Assembly (NCBI GenBank): GCA_900100095.1
Contig: FMTN01000007.1
Location: 62,001 to 126,000, forward strand
From: Lachnospiraceae bacterium C10
GTDB lineage: Bacteria > Bacillota > Clostridia > Lachnospirales > Lachnospiraceae
Length of the DNA: 64,000 nt
Reading direction: 5' to 3'
The translations under genes were made by a program, and so were the position numbers. Positions 46,151-54,712 of the stretch are shown here, in pieces. Below the pieces are notes generated by a model. The model worked only from the letters and a program-made list of their open reading frames with translations, did no database searches and was not told the origin of the DNA. Position 1 is the stretch's first letter; each line of letters opens with the position of its first letter.

Positions 46151-47530
46151 ATGTCAAAAGAGAACAAGATGGGAACCATGCCGATTGGACCATTGCTGAT
46201 GAATATGTCCATACCGATGATGATTTCTATGCTGGTACAGGCTCTGTATAATATTGTAGATTCGGCTTTTGTAGGAATGATTTCCTCCCAGGCCCTTGCG
46301 GCTGTATCATTGGCGTTTGTATATCAGAATCTTTGTATTGCCCTTGGTATCGGAACCGGCGTTGGTGTTAATGCATTGGTAGCCAGATATCTGGGAGAAA
46401 AGGATCGTCATAAGGCATCCCAGGTTGCAAACGTGGGAATTAAACTTGCATTGATCACATCCGTTGTATTCTGTGGTCTGACACTTTTATCGGTTGGCCC
46501 GTATTTTTCTTCCTTAAGCGGTAAGAATAACGATCTTTCCGCTGCAACGATTCAGGCGGGAAAAGAATACATTATAATCTGCTGCGGAATTCCTTTCGGT
46601 GTGTTCGTGCAGACAATGCTTGAGAAGTTATTGCAGGCGACAGGGAAAACAAAACTTTCCATGGTGTCCCAGATGTCAGGAGCGATTTTTAACTGCATCA
46701 TGGATCCTCTTTGGATTTTCGGTATTGGACCGTTCCCGAAGATGGGAGTGGCAGGTGCAGCGCTTGCCACGGTGAGTGGACAGTTTTTAGGTGCAGGAAT
46801 TGCGCTGTACTTTAATATCCGCTACAACAATGAAATCGAAATTTCCTGGAAGAAATACCGGATGGATTTTCCTACCGTTCGCTCCATCTACGGCATTTCC
46901 CTTCCAACCATCATTATGCAGGCCGTTGGTTCCGTTATGTACTATGGTTTCAGCCGGATTGTGGTACGTTTTACAGAGGATGCGGTAACGGTGTTTGGTT
47001 CTTATTTCAAGCTGCAGAGTTTTGTCTTTATGCCGATCTTTGGCCTGAATAATGGAATGATACCAATCGTAGGATATAACTATGGGGCAAGGAGACCGGA
47101 ACGAATCCGTAAAGTTGTTCATATGGCGACCCTGGTGGCGGTTGGAATCATGGCGGTAGGAACGCTGATCTTTTTATGCTTTCCACGTCAGCTGCTTGGA
47201 ATTTTTTCGGTCAACGAACAGATTCTTGCGATTGGAATACCGGCTCTTCGTATTATCAGCGTTCATTTTTGCATTGCCGGATTTTGTATCGTATCGAACT
47301 CGTTTTTCCAGGCCATGGGCCATGGAATGTTAAGCCTCTTTGTTTCGGTGGGACGACAGATCGTTATCCTTCTGCCGGCAGCTTACATCTTATCCCTCGT
47401 CGGTGGATTGTCTGTTGTATGGTGGGCTTTCCCGATTGCCGAACTGGCGTCAGCAACCATGTGCACACTGTTCCGGAGAAGAGTGGATCGATTGGAAATT
47501 GCACCGCTTGAAAAGGGGCGCGCAGAATAG
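46151..47530 (+). CDS. MATE-family efflux transporter
   Basis: MATE proteins are cation-coupled multidrug or metabolite antiporters with twelve membrane helices. The 459-residue protein has the family N-terminus with PLLMNMSIPMMISMLVQALYNIVDSAFVG, the repeated helix-pair arrangement, and conserved FQAMGHGMLSLFVSVGRQ near the C-terminal lobe. AAGGA at 46141-46145 precedes the ATG. Its leader contains the hairpin cluster described above. Substrate is unknown; it belongs to the clostridial DinF/NorM-like group. Confidence 0.93.
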   Translation: MSKENKMGTMPIGPLLMNMSIPMMISMLVQALYNIVDSAFVGMISSQALAAVSLAFVYQNLCIALGIGTGVGVNALVARYLGEKDRHKASQVANVGIKLALITSVVFCGLTLLSVGPYFSSLSGKNNDLSAATIQAGKEYIIICCGIPFGVFVQTMLEKLLQATGKTKLSMVSQMSGAIFNCIMDPLWIFGIGPFPKMGVAGAALATVSGQFLGAGIALYFNIRYNNEIEISWKKYRMDFPTVRSIYGISLPTIIMQAVGSVMYYGFSRIVVRFTEDAVTVFGSYFKLQSFVFMPIFGLNNGMIPIVGYNYGARRPERIRKVVHMATLVAVGIMAVGTLIFLCFPRQLLGIFSVNEQILAIGIPALRIISVHFCIAGFCIVSNSFFQAMGHGMLSLFVSVGRQIVILLPAAYILSLVGGLSVVWWAFPIAELASATMCTLFRRRVDRLEIAPLEKGRAE

Positions 47531-47537
47531 GAAACTA

Positions 47538-47546
47538 TGCTATACT
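47538..47546 (+). promoter_or_regulatory. Extended -10 promoter of the 699-residue protein gene
   Basis: TGCTATACT lies just after the MATE stop, about 70 bases before the next start codon. No convincing -35 box is seen. Confidence 0.45.
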
Positions 47547-47615
47547 TAACAAGAGGTGGGCTCTTTGGTAAGGAGAGCGAGACTTGAATATATATGCAGT
47601 GTAAAAGAGGTTTAA

Positions 47616-49715
47616 ATGGCACTTGAAAAATGGCAAGATAATAACGTCCTGCACGAGGCAGGGACGATGGTACAGGCGCTTGAAATCATTCTTTCGGGCT
47701 CTGTAGAGGTATCCATAGGGAAGCATTCCATCCTGCTGGGTGCAGGTTTTGTCCTTGGTATGACAGAAGAGCCGGGGAAGGAATATCGTTTTACCTATAT
47801 GGCGAAGGGGGATGTGACAACCTATTCCTATACCTATACGAAACGGGATGATTTAGAGAAGCTTCTGCATGTGAATCAAAAGATTGCACCGACCATTACG
47901 TCAGCAATCATCAAGGGCAGTATGGAACTGTATCGCCTGGATGAAAAGATTGCATCCGAAGCGAAAGAATGTTACAACAGCCTGATGGAAGAGAAGAAGT
48001 CTTACCCGCTTCTGTGTCAGGAGGCAGGGGAGAAGATGCAGGATTTTCCGGAACTGGATGGAATAAAGGCTCCGGCTGCATTCGGACAGGTGATGCACTG
48101 GCAGTCAGCCTTCTTTGCAAAACTGGAAAGCTGTGATGATATTCTTCGGAAGATCTATGAAACCGGTTCGGATATGTGCAGTGGATTTGCCTATGCAGCA
48201 GCGGATTTTATTGATAATATCCGGGGAGAACTTGTCGCATATCATGACTATCTTCAGGAATTGAGCCGTCAGAGTGCTGCCTTTTCCATGCATTTATCGT
48301 CTCTTAAGTCGAAGAAGATGGCAATCGAGCAGGGAGAGGATGCTTCCATGCCATCGATGGAACATCTTATGGATCGGATTCTGATGTATGCCGGAGTCGA
48401 TTCGCAAGAGGCTCAGGAATTTAAGACGCTTATGGCTTCTTATAAGAAATTTTCGGATCGTGGAGCCTCAACAGACGAACTTCGTAATCTTCGTCGTAAA
48501 ATTTCCAAAGGGTTCTATCCGATTTATGAGGGCGCCTTCCTGCACTATATGACGGATGCGGCTGTTCCACCGGAAGTTCAGATGTTTTTGACCTTCGGTG
48601 TAATGGATGAAACCTTGTTGAAAGAGGAGCAGTTACGCCGTCTGTATGGATATGCCGTTGCCCATCGAAAGGATCCTATGGATCGTATTTTGACCATACC
48701 GGAGTGGTTGGAGAAGATCTACCGCCTGGAAGTGGATCCGTCAAGGAATGAATTTGATCTGGATTATCCTTCCTACCTTCGTGAATGCCGTACCAATGGC
48801 GAGATTGATGAATACGAGGAAGAGGTACTCTTAAATGACAGGGAACACAGACTTCATTTTGAGATAAGCAATCTTCTTACCCTGGGAAACCGGATGACCT
48901 TTGGAAGAATTTCATCTTTCTTCCCAGTGATGGATGACGTGAATGTATTGACTCCGCTTGACCGGGGATATATGAGCACAGAGAAGGTCCGGGAAGCCTT
49001 TGATGAGGTTCGTTCGAGTGACTATACTATTTTCTGCCGGAATGACATATACAGTAATCCGGAGCAGAATGTCACACAGATTCCGATTCACAGGGAAGTG
49101 TTGCCATACGTTATACTGATGCCAAACGTCGGAAGCCGATGCGTTTTATGGCAGGAAATTGAAGGGAAAAAGCGTACCTCACCGGGACGTATGCTGATGC
49201 CGATTTTCCAGACCGCAGACCTTGCGGATTCTGTTATGAAATTATGCGGTGAATTCCGCTGGGAGATGTGTAAGACAGAGCAGGGTGTACACTGGAATGA
49301 TTTAAGTGATCCTTCCCTTACGGCAGAATACAGTGACTATCTTCAGTTTTTTAAGAAGAATTCCAATCTGTCGGGGGATTATAAGGAGAAAGTAAAGCGC
49401 CAGCTTCAGAAGATGAATAATAATTTCAAGAATGTGTTTGTGTCAGATTATCTGTCCTATATGAAGTTTGAGCGCAAGGGAGCTTTGCGGCTGAATAAGG
49501 TGACAAGAGAGATTCTGTTTAAGTATTGTCCGTTTACCGGCGAAAGTCTTGGAATTTTAGGATCGAATCCTCAGTATGAGCAGCTGATTGGTCGTCATAA
49601 GAATCATCAGAATCAGGCAAAACGTCCGATTATTGTTACGATCAAGCGGTTTGATAAGGAGCAGATTCCGCGTCCGAAGGAACTTATGGATGAAATTACA
49701 TATTTGGAGCGTTAG
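47616..49715 (+). CDS. Large protein of unknown function with N-terminal cNMP-binding-like fold
   Basis: The 699-residue soluble protein starts with a beta-rich stretch (about residues 14-80: ALEIILSGSVEVSIG, ILLGAGFVLGM, YMAKGDVTTYSYT) that reads like a cyclic-nucleotide-binding jelly roll, but the phosphate-cassette motif is not evident. A long helical middle follows. Then comes a distinctive segment VLPYVILMPNVGSRCVLWQEI with KRTSPGRMLMPIF (about 490-530). The end is basic and lysine rich. There is no signal peptide or membrane helix. I recall similar proteins in Clostridia and spirochaetes without assigned function. It appears monocistronic between the MATE gene and rpsU. Confidence 0.75.
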   Translation: MALEKWQDNNVLHEAGTMVQALEIILSGSVEVSIGKHSILLGAGFVLGMTEEPGKEYRFTYMAKGDVTTYSYTYTKRDDLEKLLHVNQKIAPTITSAIIKGSMELYRLDEKIASEAKECYNSLMEEKKSYPLLCQEAGEKMQDFPELDGIKAPAAFGQVMHWQSAFFAKLESCDDILRKIYETGSDMCSGFAYAAADFIDNIRGELVAYHDYLQELSRQSAAFSMHLSSLKSKKMAIEQGEDASMPSMEHLMDRILMYAGVDSQEAQEFKTLMASYKKFSDRGASTDELRNLRRKISKGFYPIYEGAFLHYMTDAAVPPEVQMFLTFGVMDETLLKEEQLRRLYGYAVAHRKDPMDRILTIPEWLEKIYRLEVDPSRNEFDLDYPSYLRECRTNGEIDEYEEEVLLNDREHRLHFEISNLLTLGNRMTFGRISSFFPVMDDVNVLTPLDRGYMSTEKVREAFDEVRSSDYTIFCRNDIYSNPEQNVTQIPIHREVLPYVILMPNVGSRCVLWQEIEGKKRTSPGRMLMPIFQTADLADSVMKLCGEFRWEMCKTEQGVHWNDLSDPSLTAEYSDYLQFFKKNSNLSGDYKEKVKRQLQKMNNNFKNVFVSDYLSYMKFERKGALRLNKVTREILFKYCPFTGESLGILGSNPQYEQLIGRHKNHQNQAKRPIIVTIKRFDKEQIPRPKELMDEITYLER

Positions 49716-49781
49716 AACGACGCAATATATAGTATATTTATAATTATTTCGAACTAATTATAAAAAATCATCCAAAATTAT

Positions 49782-49809
49782 TTGACGAACATAAAAACTA
49801 TGCTATAAT
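49782..49809 (+). promoter_or_regulatory. rpsU promoter
   Basis: TTGACG (49782-49787) and TATAAT (49804-49809) with a 16-bp spacer and an extended TGC before the -10. A/T-rich sequence upstream, including the perfect inverted repeat TTATAATTA/TAATTATAA near 49738-49763, may act as an UP element. Confidence 0.8.
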
Positions 49810-49881
49810 AGTTTTCGTGTGAAATGACCTATTCAGTCAGAGAAGAACACAAATCCCACAACTGGAGGGAGGTTGAGTAGA

Positions 49882-50058
49882 GTGTCAAGCGTTATCGTAA
49901 AAGAGAATGAGTCTTTAGACAGTGCACTTCGTCGTTTTAAGCGTAACTGCGCTAAGGCAGGTATCCAGCAGGAGATCCGCAAGAGAGAGCATTACGAGAA
50001 GCCTAGTGTTAAGCGTAAGAAGAAGTCTGAAGCTGCTAGAAAGCGTAAGTATAACTAA
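49882..50058 (+). CDS. rpsU: 30S ribosomal protein S21
   Basis: S21 is a small basic protein of the 30S platform near the anti-Shine-Dalgarno region. The 58 residues match the Firmicute form: [40 protein letters not shown], and a tail [15 protein letters not shown]. The start is GTG at 49882, about nine bases after GGAGGGAGG (49864-49872). An in-frame TTG at 49873 would leave no space after the ribosome binding site and would add non-conserved residues. It has its own strong promoter and terminator. Confidence 0.95.
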   Translation: MSSVIVKENESLDSALRRFKRNCAKAGIQQEIRKREHYEKPSVKRKKKSEAARKRKYN

Positions 50059-50108
50059 TTCGTAGTATGCTTATGTGCTTTTCGACACATGAGTTTCGGG
50101 ATGAGAAG

Positions 50109-50137
50109 GAGACAGGTTTTTACTTGTCTCTTTTTTT
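50109..50137 (+). terminator. rpsU terminator
   Basis: GAGACAGGT (50109-50117) pairs with ACTTGTCTC (50122-50130), with one G-U pair and loop TTTT, followed by seven T's. Confidence 0.9.
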
Positions 50138-50181
50138 AATATCGATGTATGTTTTTCGAGCGGATGGAAAAGGGGGACGAT

Positions 50182-50715
50182 ATGATTAAAAGATTAAGCA
50201 GAGAGAAGGTATATCAGGGAGCCATCCTTGATATTTATAAGGATGAAATGCTTCTTCCGGATGGAAGTAGAGAAGCCTGGGACTTTGTTTCTCATCGTAT
50301 GGGTGCGGCAGCGATTGTTGCAGTGACAGAGGATAAGAAGATTTTAATGGTGAAGCAGTATCGTCCGGCTTTGAACCGGTATACGCTGGAACTGCCGGCC
50401 GGTTGCAGAGATTCTCTTACAGAGGATACGCTTCTTACATCCCAGCGTGAATTACGAGAGGAAACAGGATACATCAGTAACAAGTGGCAAAAGCTGTTGT
50501 CTCTGAAGACAACGGTGGCATTTTGTGACGAGTCGGTTGATGTTTATCTTGCAGAAGATATAATAAAAGAAGGTCAGCAGGAGCTTGACCCGGCAGAGGA
50601 AATAACCTTTGCATTATATGATTCGAAGGAGCTTTTGAATATGATATATGAAGGCAGGATGCAGGACGGGAAGACCATTGCAGGGATCCTTGCCTATTTG
50701 AATCTTCGAGGATGA
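50182..50715 (+). CDS. Nudix hydrolase, ADP-ribose pyrophosphatase type
   Basis: Enzymes of this type split ADP-ribose and similar nucleoside diphosphate sugars. The 177-residue product has the central strand ILMVKQYRPALNRYTLELPAG and the Nudix box ending in TSQRELREETGY. Between the box glycine and the first glutamate there are six residues instead of five (G-CRDSLT-E), a one-residue insertion. The start at 50182 follows AAAGGGGG; an earlier in-frame ATG at 50149 lies in the rpsU terminator zone. It is followed after 25 bases by the NYN-domain gene. Confidence 0.88.
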   Translation: MIKRLSREKVYQGAILDIYKDEMLLPDGSREAWDFVSHRMGAAAIVAVTEDKKILMVKQYRPALNRYTLELPAGCRDSLTEDTLLTSQRELREETGYISNKWQKLLSLKTTVAFCDESVDVYLAEDIIKEGQQELDPAEEITFALYDSKELLNMIYEGRMQDGKTIAGILAYLNLRG

Positions 50716-50740
50716 TTAAGATACAGGATGGAGGGAATCG

Positions 50741-51826
50741 ATGAGTGTATATTTAATAGATTATGAGAATGTTCATTTTGCGGGATTAGAAGGGGTTGAG
50801 AAATTAAAACCTTCCGATGAAGTGATTATGTTCTATAGCCAGAATGCTTCCACGATTCCGATGGAGTTACATGTTAAAATGATGGAATCTTCGGCGAAGA
50901 TTCAATTTATGCATATAAAAAAGACGGCGAAGAACTATCTGGATTTCCAGCTTGCAGCGATTTCCGGTTATCTTGTTGCCACTACGATGCAGACAGATTT
51001 TATTGTGATCAGTATGGATACAGGCTTTGATTCTGTTCTTGATCTGTGGAATTCCCAGGATTTCGTTGGCAGAAAGGTCCATTTTTCCAAGAGAAGCCAG
51101 ATTGCACCGACCTCAAGTAAGGCGAAGAAGAATCCGGTGAAGAAGTTGATGGAACCTAAGAAGAAAGAGGAGATGTCGACACGAAAGAACGGAAGCGAGC
51201 CAAAGGATAAGGAGAAGAAGCCGGTGGCAGAGAACGTGACGGAAGCTGCTGGTAAAGAAAAGCCGGTGGCACCAAAGACGGGCAATGAGGCGAAAGCGAA
51301 GGAGAAGCCATCGGTTCCTAAGAAAGCATCGGAAGGTGTGAAGGAGCTTGCTGAAAATGTTAAAACGATTAATTCGGAGCTACTCTTAAGGGCAAGAGCT
51401 GCATTTGCCCTTCCGGAAGAGGAAAAGAAGGCAGAGCCTGTAAAAGCTGAGAAGGTTGAAAAGCCGGAGAAGACCGAAAAGGCCCGTGTGCGCAAGAGAA
51501 TATCAAAGGCTCTTGAAAAAGCTCTCGATGAAGTGGAGCAGTCTGTTGCTACGATGGATGGGGATTCGGTCGAGGAAAAGAAGAGCAGGGAAAAGACAAA
51601 GACAAAGGCAAAGGCGAAGAAGCTTCTGCCGGAGGAGAAGGAAGTGATTCGTTCTCTTGTACGGCAGATCGATTTAAAGCCGGCTGAATATACCAAGCTT
51701 TATAAACTGGTTGCAAACTGTGAGGATAAGCAGAGTTATAATAACGAACTGGTGCGTGTCTTTGGACAGGAACGGTGTAACGAAATTTATAAGGCAACCC
51801 GTAAAGCATTTGAAGATATGAAATAA
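50741..51826 (+). CDS. NYN/PIN-like domain protein with basic linker
   Basis: The 361-residue protein starts with a NYN (PIN-like nuclease) domain, residues 1-125. Its acidic residues are in YLIDYENVHFAG, NYLDFQLAAISGYL and VISMDTGFDSVLD, the usual metal-binding set. Residues 130-285 form a lysine/glutamate/alanine-rich linker of low complexity. The last 65 residues form a helical domain (EEKEVIRSLVRQIDLKPAEYTKL and so on). RNA cleavage is expected from the family, but the target is unknown. GGAGGG precedes the start. Proximity to rpsU and a Nudix gene hints at an RNA-related setting. Confidence 0.8.
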   Translation: MSVYLIDYENVHFAGLEGVEKLKPSDEVIMFYSQNASTIPMELHVKMMESSAKIQFMHIKKTAKNYLDFQLAAISGYLVATTMQTDFIVISMDTGFDSVLDLWNSQDFVGRKVHFSKRSQIAPTSSKAKKNPVKKLMEPKKKEEMSTRKNGSEPKDKEKKPVAENVTEAAGKEKPVAPKTGNEAKAKEKPSVPKKASEGVKELAENVKTINSELLLRARAAFALPEEEKKAEPVKAEKVEKPEKTEKARVRKRISKALEKALDEVEQSVATMDGDSVEEKKSREKTKTKAKAKKLLPEEKEVIRSLVRQIDLKPAEYTKLYKLVANCEDKQSYNNELVRVFGQERCNEIYKATRKAFEDMK

Positions 51827-51828
51827 AT

Positions 51829-51864
51829 AAACGCTGTGAAACTGTATCAGGTTTCACAGCGTTT
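51829..51864. terminator. Terminator between convergent NYN and aroF genes
   Basis: A perfect 14-bp stem, AAACGCTGTGAAAC (51829-51842) with GTTTCACAGCGTTT (51851-51864), lies between convergent stop codons. The T/A tracts on both sides suit bidirectional use. Confidence 0.8.
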
Positions 51865-51870
51865 ACTTTA

Positions 51871-52902
51871 TTATGCATTTTCAGCAATATCGTAAAGGAG
51901 CTTTTCGGTATCATCCCATCCGATGCAGGCATCGGTAATGGACTGACCGTAGGTCTGGTGATCGGAAATTTTCTGATTGCCCTCCACCAGGTAGCTTTCA
52001 ATCATAACACCTTTTACGAGATTCTTGATCTCAGGAGTAAATTTACGGTTATGCATCACTTCATGGACGATACGAAGCTGCTGTTTGTACTGCTTGCCGG
52101 AGTTGGAGTGATTGGCATCGATGATGCAGGCAGGATTGACCACGTCCATCTTGTCGTACATCTCATTTAAACGAATTAGATCTTCGTAATGATAGTTCTG
52201 TGTTGTGTTACCGTGTTTACTTACTGCACCACGTAAAATGGTGTGGGTATATGGGTTACCCGGTGTTTCGACCTCATGTCCGGCGAATACAAAGTGGTGC
52301 GGGTGCTGAGCGGCATATACGGAGTTCAGCATAACGGAGAAATCACCGCTGGTAGGATTTTTCATACCGCTTGCCACATCGAATCCGCTGACGGTGAGTC
52401 TGTGTTGCTGATCCTCAACCGAACGTGCTCCGATTGCGACATAGGATAAAAGATCCTCCACATAGCGCCAGTTCTCAGGATAGAGCATTTCGTCGGCTGC
52501 GGACAGACCGTATTGCTCAATGCTTTTGATGTGAAGGCTTCGCATGGCAATCAGGCCTTCCACCATATCAGGGTCTCCCATAGGATCCGGCTGGGAGGCA
52601 ATTCCCTTGTATCCTTCACCGGTTGTACGCGGCTTGTTGGTATAGATTCTTGGTACTACAAGAACCTTGTCCTGAATCTTTTCAGCGACGTTTTTCAGGC
52701 GGCTGATATATTCCAGTACGGAATCCTCGTTGTCTGCGGAACAAGGTCCGATGATGGCAAGAAAACGGTCATCCTTTCCGCTGATGATGTCATTGACCTC
52801 CCGGTCGCGTCTTGCTTTTGTTTTGGCACCTTCGTTGGAAAGAGGGAGTCTCTGCTTGATTTCTTCCGGTGTAGGCATTTCTTTTAAGTAAGTGAAGCTC
52901 AT
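51871..52902 (-). CDS. aroF: 3-deoxy-7-phosphoheptulonate synthase (DAHP synthase)
   Basis: This enzyme condenses phosphoenolpyruvate with erythrose-4-phosphate in the first step of the shikimate pathway. The 343-residue product is the type I alpha (E. coli AroFGH-like) form, with AIIGPCSADNEDSVLEY, VPRIYTNKPRTTGEGYKG, SGMKNPTSGDFSVM, GAVSKHGNTTQNYHYED and DANHSNSGKQYKQQ carrying the metal and substrate residues. The E. coli paralogues differ in feedback ligand; which amino acid inhibits this one cannot be read here. The symbol is by similarity only. It follows aroE on the minus strand after 36 bases. Confidence 0.95.
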   Translation of the reverse strand: MSFTYLKEMPTPEEIKQRLPLSNEGAKTKARRDREVNDIISGKDDRFLAIIGPCSADNEDSVLEYISRLKNVAEKIQDKVLVVPRIYTNKPRTTGEGYKGIASQPDPMGDPDMVEGLIAMRSLHIKSIEQYGLSAADEMLYPENWRYVEDLLSYVAIGARSVEDQQHRLTVSGFDVASGMKNPTSGDFSVMLNSVYAAQHPHHFVFAGHEVETPGNPYTHTILRGAVSKHGNTTQNYHYEDLIRLNEMYDKMDVVNPACIIDANHSNSGKQYKQQLRIVHEVMHNRKFTPEIKNLVKGVMIESYLVEGNQKISDHQTYGQSITDACIGWDDTEKLLYDIAENA

Positions 52903-52938
52903 GTTGAATATCCTTTCATTTCTTTTCTTTTTCCGGGT

Positions 52939-53811
52939 TTATATGTTTTCTGTAAAACAGCTGCGTCTTATTTCATCAACTGGCATATCCTTTCCGGTCC
53001 ATGCTTTAAATGATGCGCTTCCCTGATACAGAAGCATGTCGGCACCGTTAAAGCAGGAACAGCCGACAGATTTTGCCTGGGCCAAAAGGGTCGTGCATGG
53101 CGGTTCATAGATAATATCCGATACGACAAGAGATTTGCGCAACATATCGGTTGTTACCAGACTGTTTGTGTCGCTTCCCATACCAACATTCGTTGCGTTG
53201 GTCAGTAAATCACTGCCGGCAATGGAATCGGAAAGAGCCTTTTTATCAGCCATGTCGTATACCGTCACAAGACAGTCGGTCTCTTCGGTCACCTTTTTTG
53301 CAAAGGAAACGGTATCTTCAAAGGTGTTGTTTTTGCGTTTGAAAATACGGATCTCTTTCATCCGGTCTAAGGCCGCCTGTACAATAATGGCAGTAGCAGC
53401 GCCTCCTGCACCAAGAATGGTCATGGTCTTGCCGACCGGATTGAAGTTATTCTGCCTGAGGGATTTCATATATCCATATCCGTCAGTTGTATCTCCGGTG
53501 AGGATACCGTTGTCATTTATGACGGTATTGACAGCACCTGCCAGACGGGCAGCCTTCGTCAAATGATCAAGATACGGGATGACAGAGCATTTGAAAGGCA
53601 TGGTTAGATTGAAGCCTCTTGCATCCATTAATTTAAGGGAAGAGACCGCCTGGCCGATCTGATCCGGCTGAATATCAAAGGCAAGATAGACATAGTCCAG
53701 ACCAAGAAGTCTGGCTGCCTGCGTATGCATCTTAGGCGAAATGCTGTGATGGGCAGGATGGCCTAAGAGGGCAAGCAGTCTTGTCTGACCATTTACATGT
53801 GTAAGGTCCAT
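52939..53811 (-). CDS. aroE: Shikimate dehydrogenase
   Basis: AroE reduces 3-dehydroshikimate to shikimate with NADPH. The 290 residues contain the shikimate-binding HSISPKMH, the catalytic lysine in NLTMPFKCSV, the aspartate in GDTTDGYGYMK, the dinucleotide loop in ILGAGGAATAI, and a C-terminal QGSASFKAWTG. The start at 53811 is set by GGAGGT (53818-53823, minus strand). It is the first gene of an aroE-aroF operon that is divergent from aroD-aroK. Confidence 0.95.
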   Translation of the reverse strand: MDLTHVNGQTRLLALLGHPAHHSISPKMHTQAARLLGLDYVYLAFDIQPDQIGQAVSSLKLMDARGFNLTMPFKCSVIPYLDHLTKAARLAGAVNTVINDNGILTGDTTDGYGYMKSLRQNNFNPVGKTMTILGAGGAATAIIVQAALDRMKEIRIFKRKNNTFEDTVSFAKKVTEETDCLVTVYDMADKKALSDSIAGSDLLTNATNVGMGSDTNSLVTTDMLRKSLVVSDIIYEPPCTTLLAQAKSVGCSCFNGADMLLYQGSASFKAWTGKDMPVDEIRRSCFTENI

Positions 53812-53847
53812 GAGGACACCTCCAGTTCATAATTTCAACACTTCAAC

Positions 53848-53876
53848 ATGATAAAGTATTGGAAGCCAAAAGTCAA
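53848..53876 (-). promoter_or_regulatory. aroEF promoter
   Basis: On the minus strand TTGACT (53871-53876) and TATCAT (53848-53853) are 17 bp apart. Confidence 0.7.
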
Positions 53877-53880
53877 ATGC

Positions 53881-53909
53881 TTGCGCCATTTTCTAAGGTG
53901 TTTTATACT
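53881..53909 (+). promoter_or_regulatory. aroDK promoter
   Basis: TTGCGC (53881-53886) and TATACT (53904-53909) are 17 bp apart. The two divergent promoters are back to back, with the -35 boxes four bases apart, so one regulator could control both. Confidence 0.55.
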
Positions 53910-53943
53910 GAAACGTATAAAAGAGCAACAAGAAAGGAAGTTT

Positions 53944-54702
53944 ATGCCAGTAATCATTAAAGGACATTTGATTGATCACCATCGTCCGACCGTGTGCGTA
54001 CCGGTTACAAAGACAACTGAACTGGAAATTTTAATGGAAATTCGTCGTTTATGTTCCCTGGACGTGGAGATGATTGAGTGGAGAGCGGATTTTTATGAGC
54101 ATCTTCTGGATGAAGAACAGTTGAAACGTATTCTCCTGGAGATAAAAAGTATCGTGGGAAAGCATATTCTTCTGGTGACGGTTCGTACCAAATCTCAGGG
54201 AGGACAGGTTGAACTTGCGGAAAACGAATATGCCGGATTGCTTCGAACCATCGCAATCAGTCACAGCGCGGATCTGCTGGACGTTGAGCTTATGTCATTG
54301 AAGGATCCCCGTCGCAGCATCGAGCGATTGCACGAGCATGGCTGTGTTATCATTGCCTCGCATCATGATTTTAATAAGACACCGGAGAAAACGGTGATGT
54401 TTTCCGTGTTGCAGGATATGGTGGAGGCGGATGCAGATCTTGTAAAGCTTGCAGTGATGCCAAAGTCAATGGAAGATGTTTTGTTGCTGCTGCAGTCTAC
54501 TTTGGATTTCCATCGTCAATATCCAAACGTTCCTGCTGTAACAATGAGCATGGAGCAGCTGGGGCTTTTATCCAGGTTGACCGGTCAGATTTTCGGCTCC
54601 TGCATCACCTTTGGCAGCATGGGTCAGATTTCGGCTCCGGGGCAGATTGATGCGAAAGAGTTAAAAGAGGCTCTGCGTTTTATAGACAAGTATTATCATT
54701 AG
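53944..54702 (+). CDS. aroD: 3-dehydroquinate dehydratase, type I
   Basis: AroD converts 3-dehydroquinate to 3-dehydroshikimate through a Schiff base. The 252-residue product has PTVCVPVTKTT, IEWRADFYEH with the substrate glutamate and arginine, the catalytic histidine in IIASHHDFNKTP, the Schiff-base lysine in DLVKLAVMPKS and the final FGSMGQISAPGQ. The ATG at 53944 after AAAGGAAG gives the normal length; an earlier in-frame start at 53848 lies upstream of the promoter. aroK follows after 10 bases. Confidence 0.95.
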   Translation: MPVIIKGHLIDHHRPTVCVPVTKTTELEILMEIRRLCSLDVEMIEWRADFYEHLLDEEQLKRILLEIKSIVGKHILLVTVRTKSQGGQVELAENEYAGLLRTIAISHSADLLDVELMSLKDPRRSIERLHEHGCVIIASHHDFNKTPEKTVMFSVLQDMVEADADLVKLAVMPKSMEDVLLLLQSTLDFHRQYPNVPAVTMSMEQLGLLSRLTGQIFGSCITFGSMGQISAPGQIDAKELKEALRFIDKYYH

Positions 54703-54712
54703 GAAGAGGAAG

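Noticed and set aside
49873-49881. TTG start for rpsU
   Set aside because: It immediately follows the Shine-Dalgarno with no spacing and adds residues not found in S21; GTG at 49882 fits better.
52903-53943. Trp or Phe leader-peptide attenuator upstream of the aro genes
   Set aside because: No short frame with runs of Trp, Phe or Tyr codons followed by a terminator was found between the divergent genes or between aroE and aroF.
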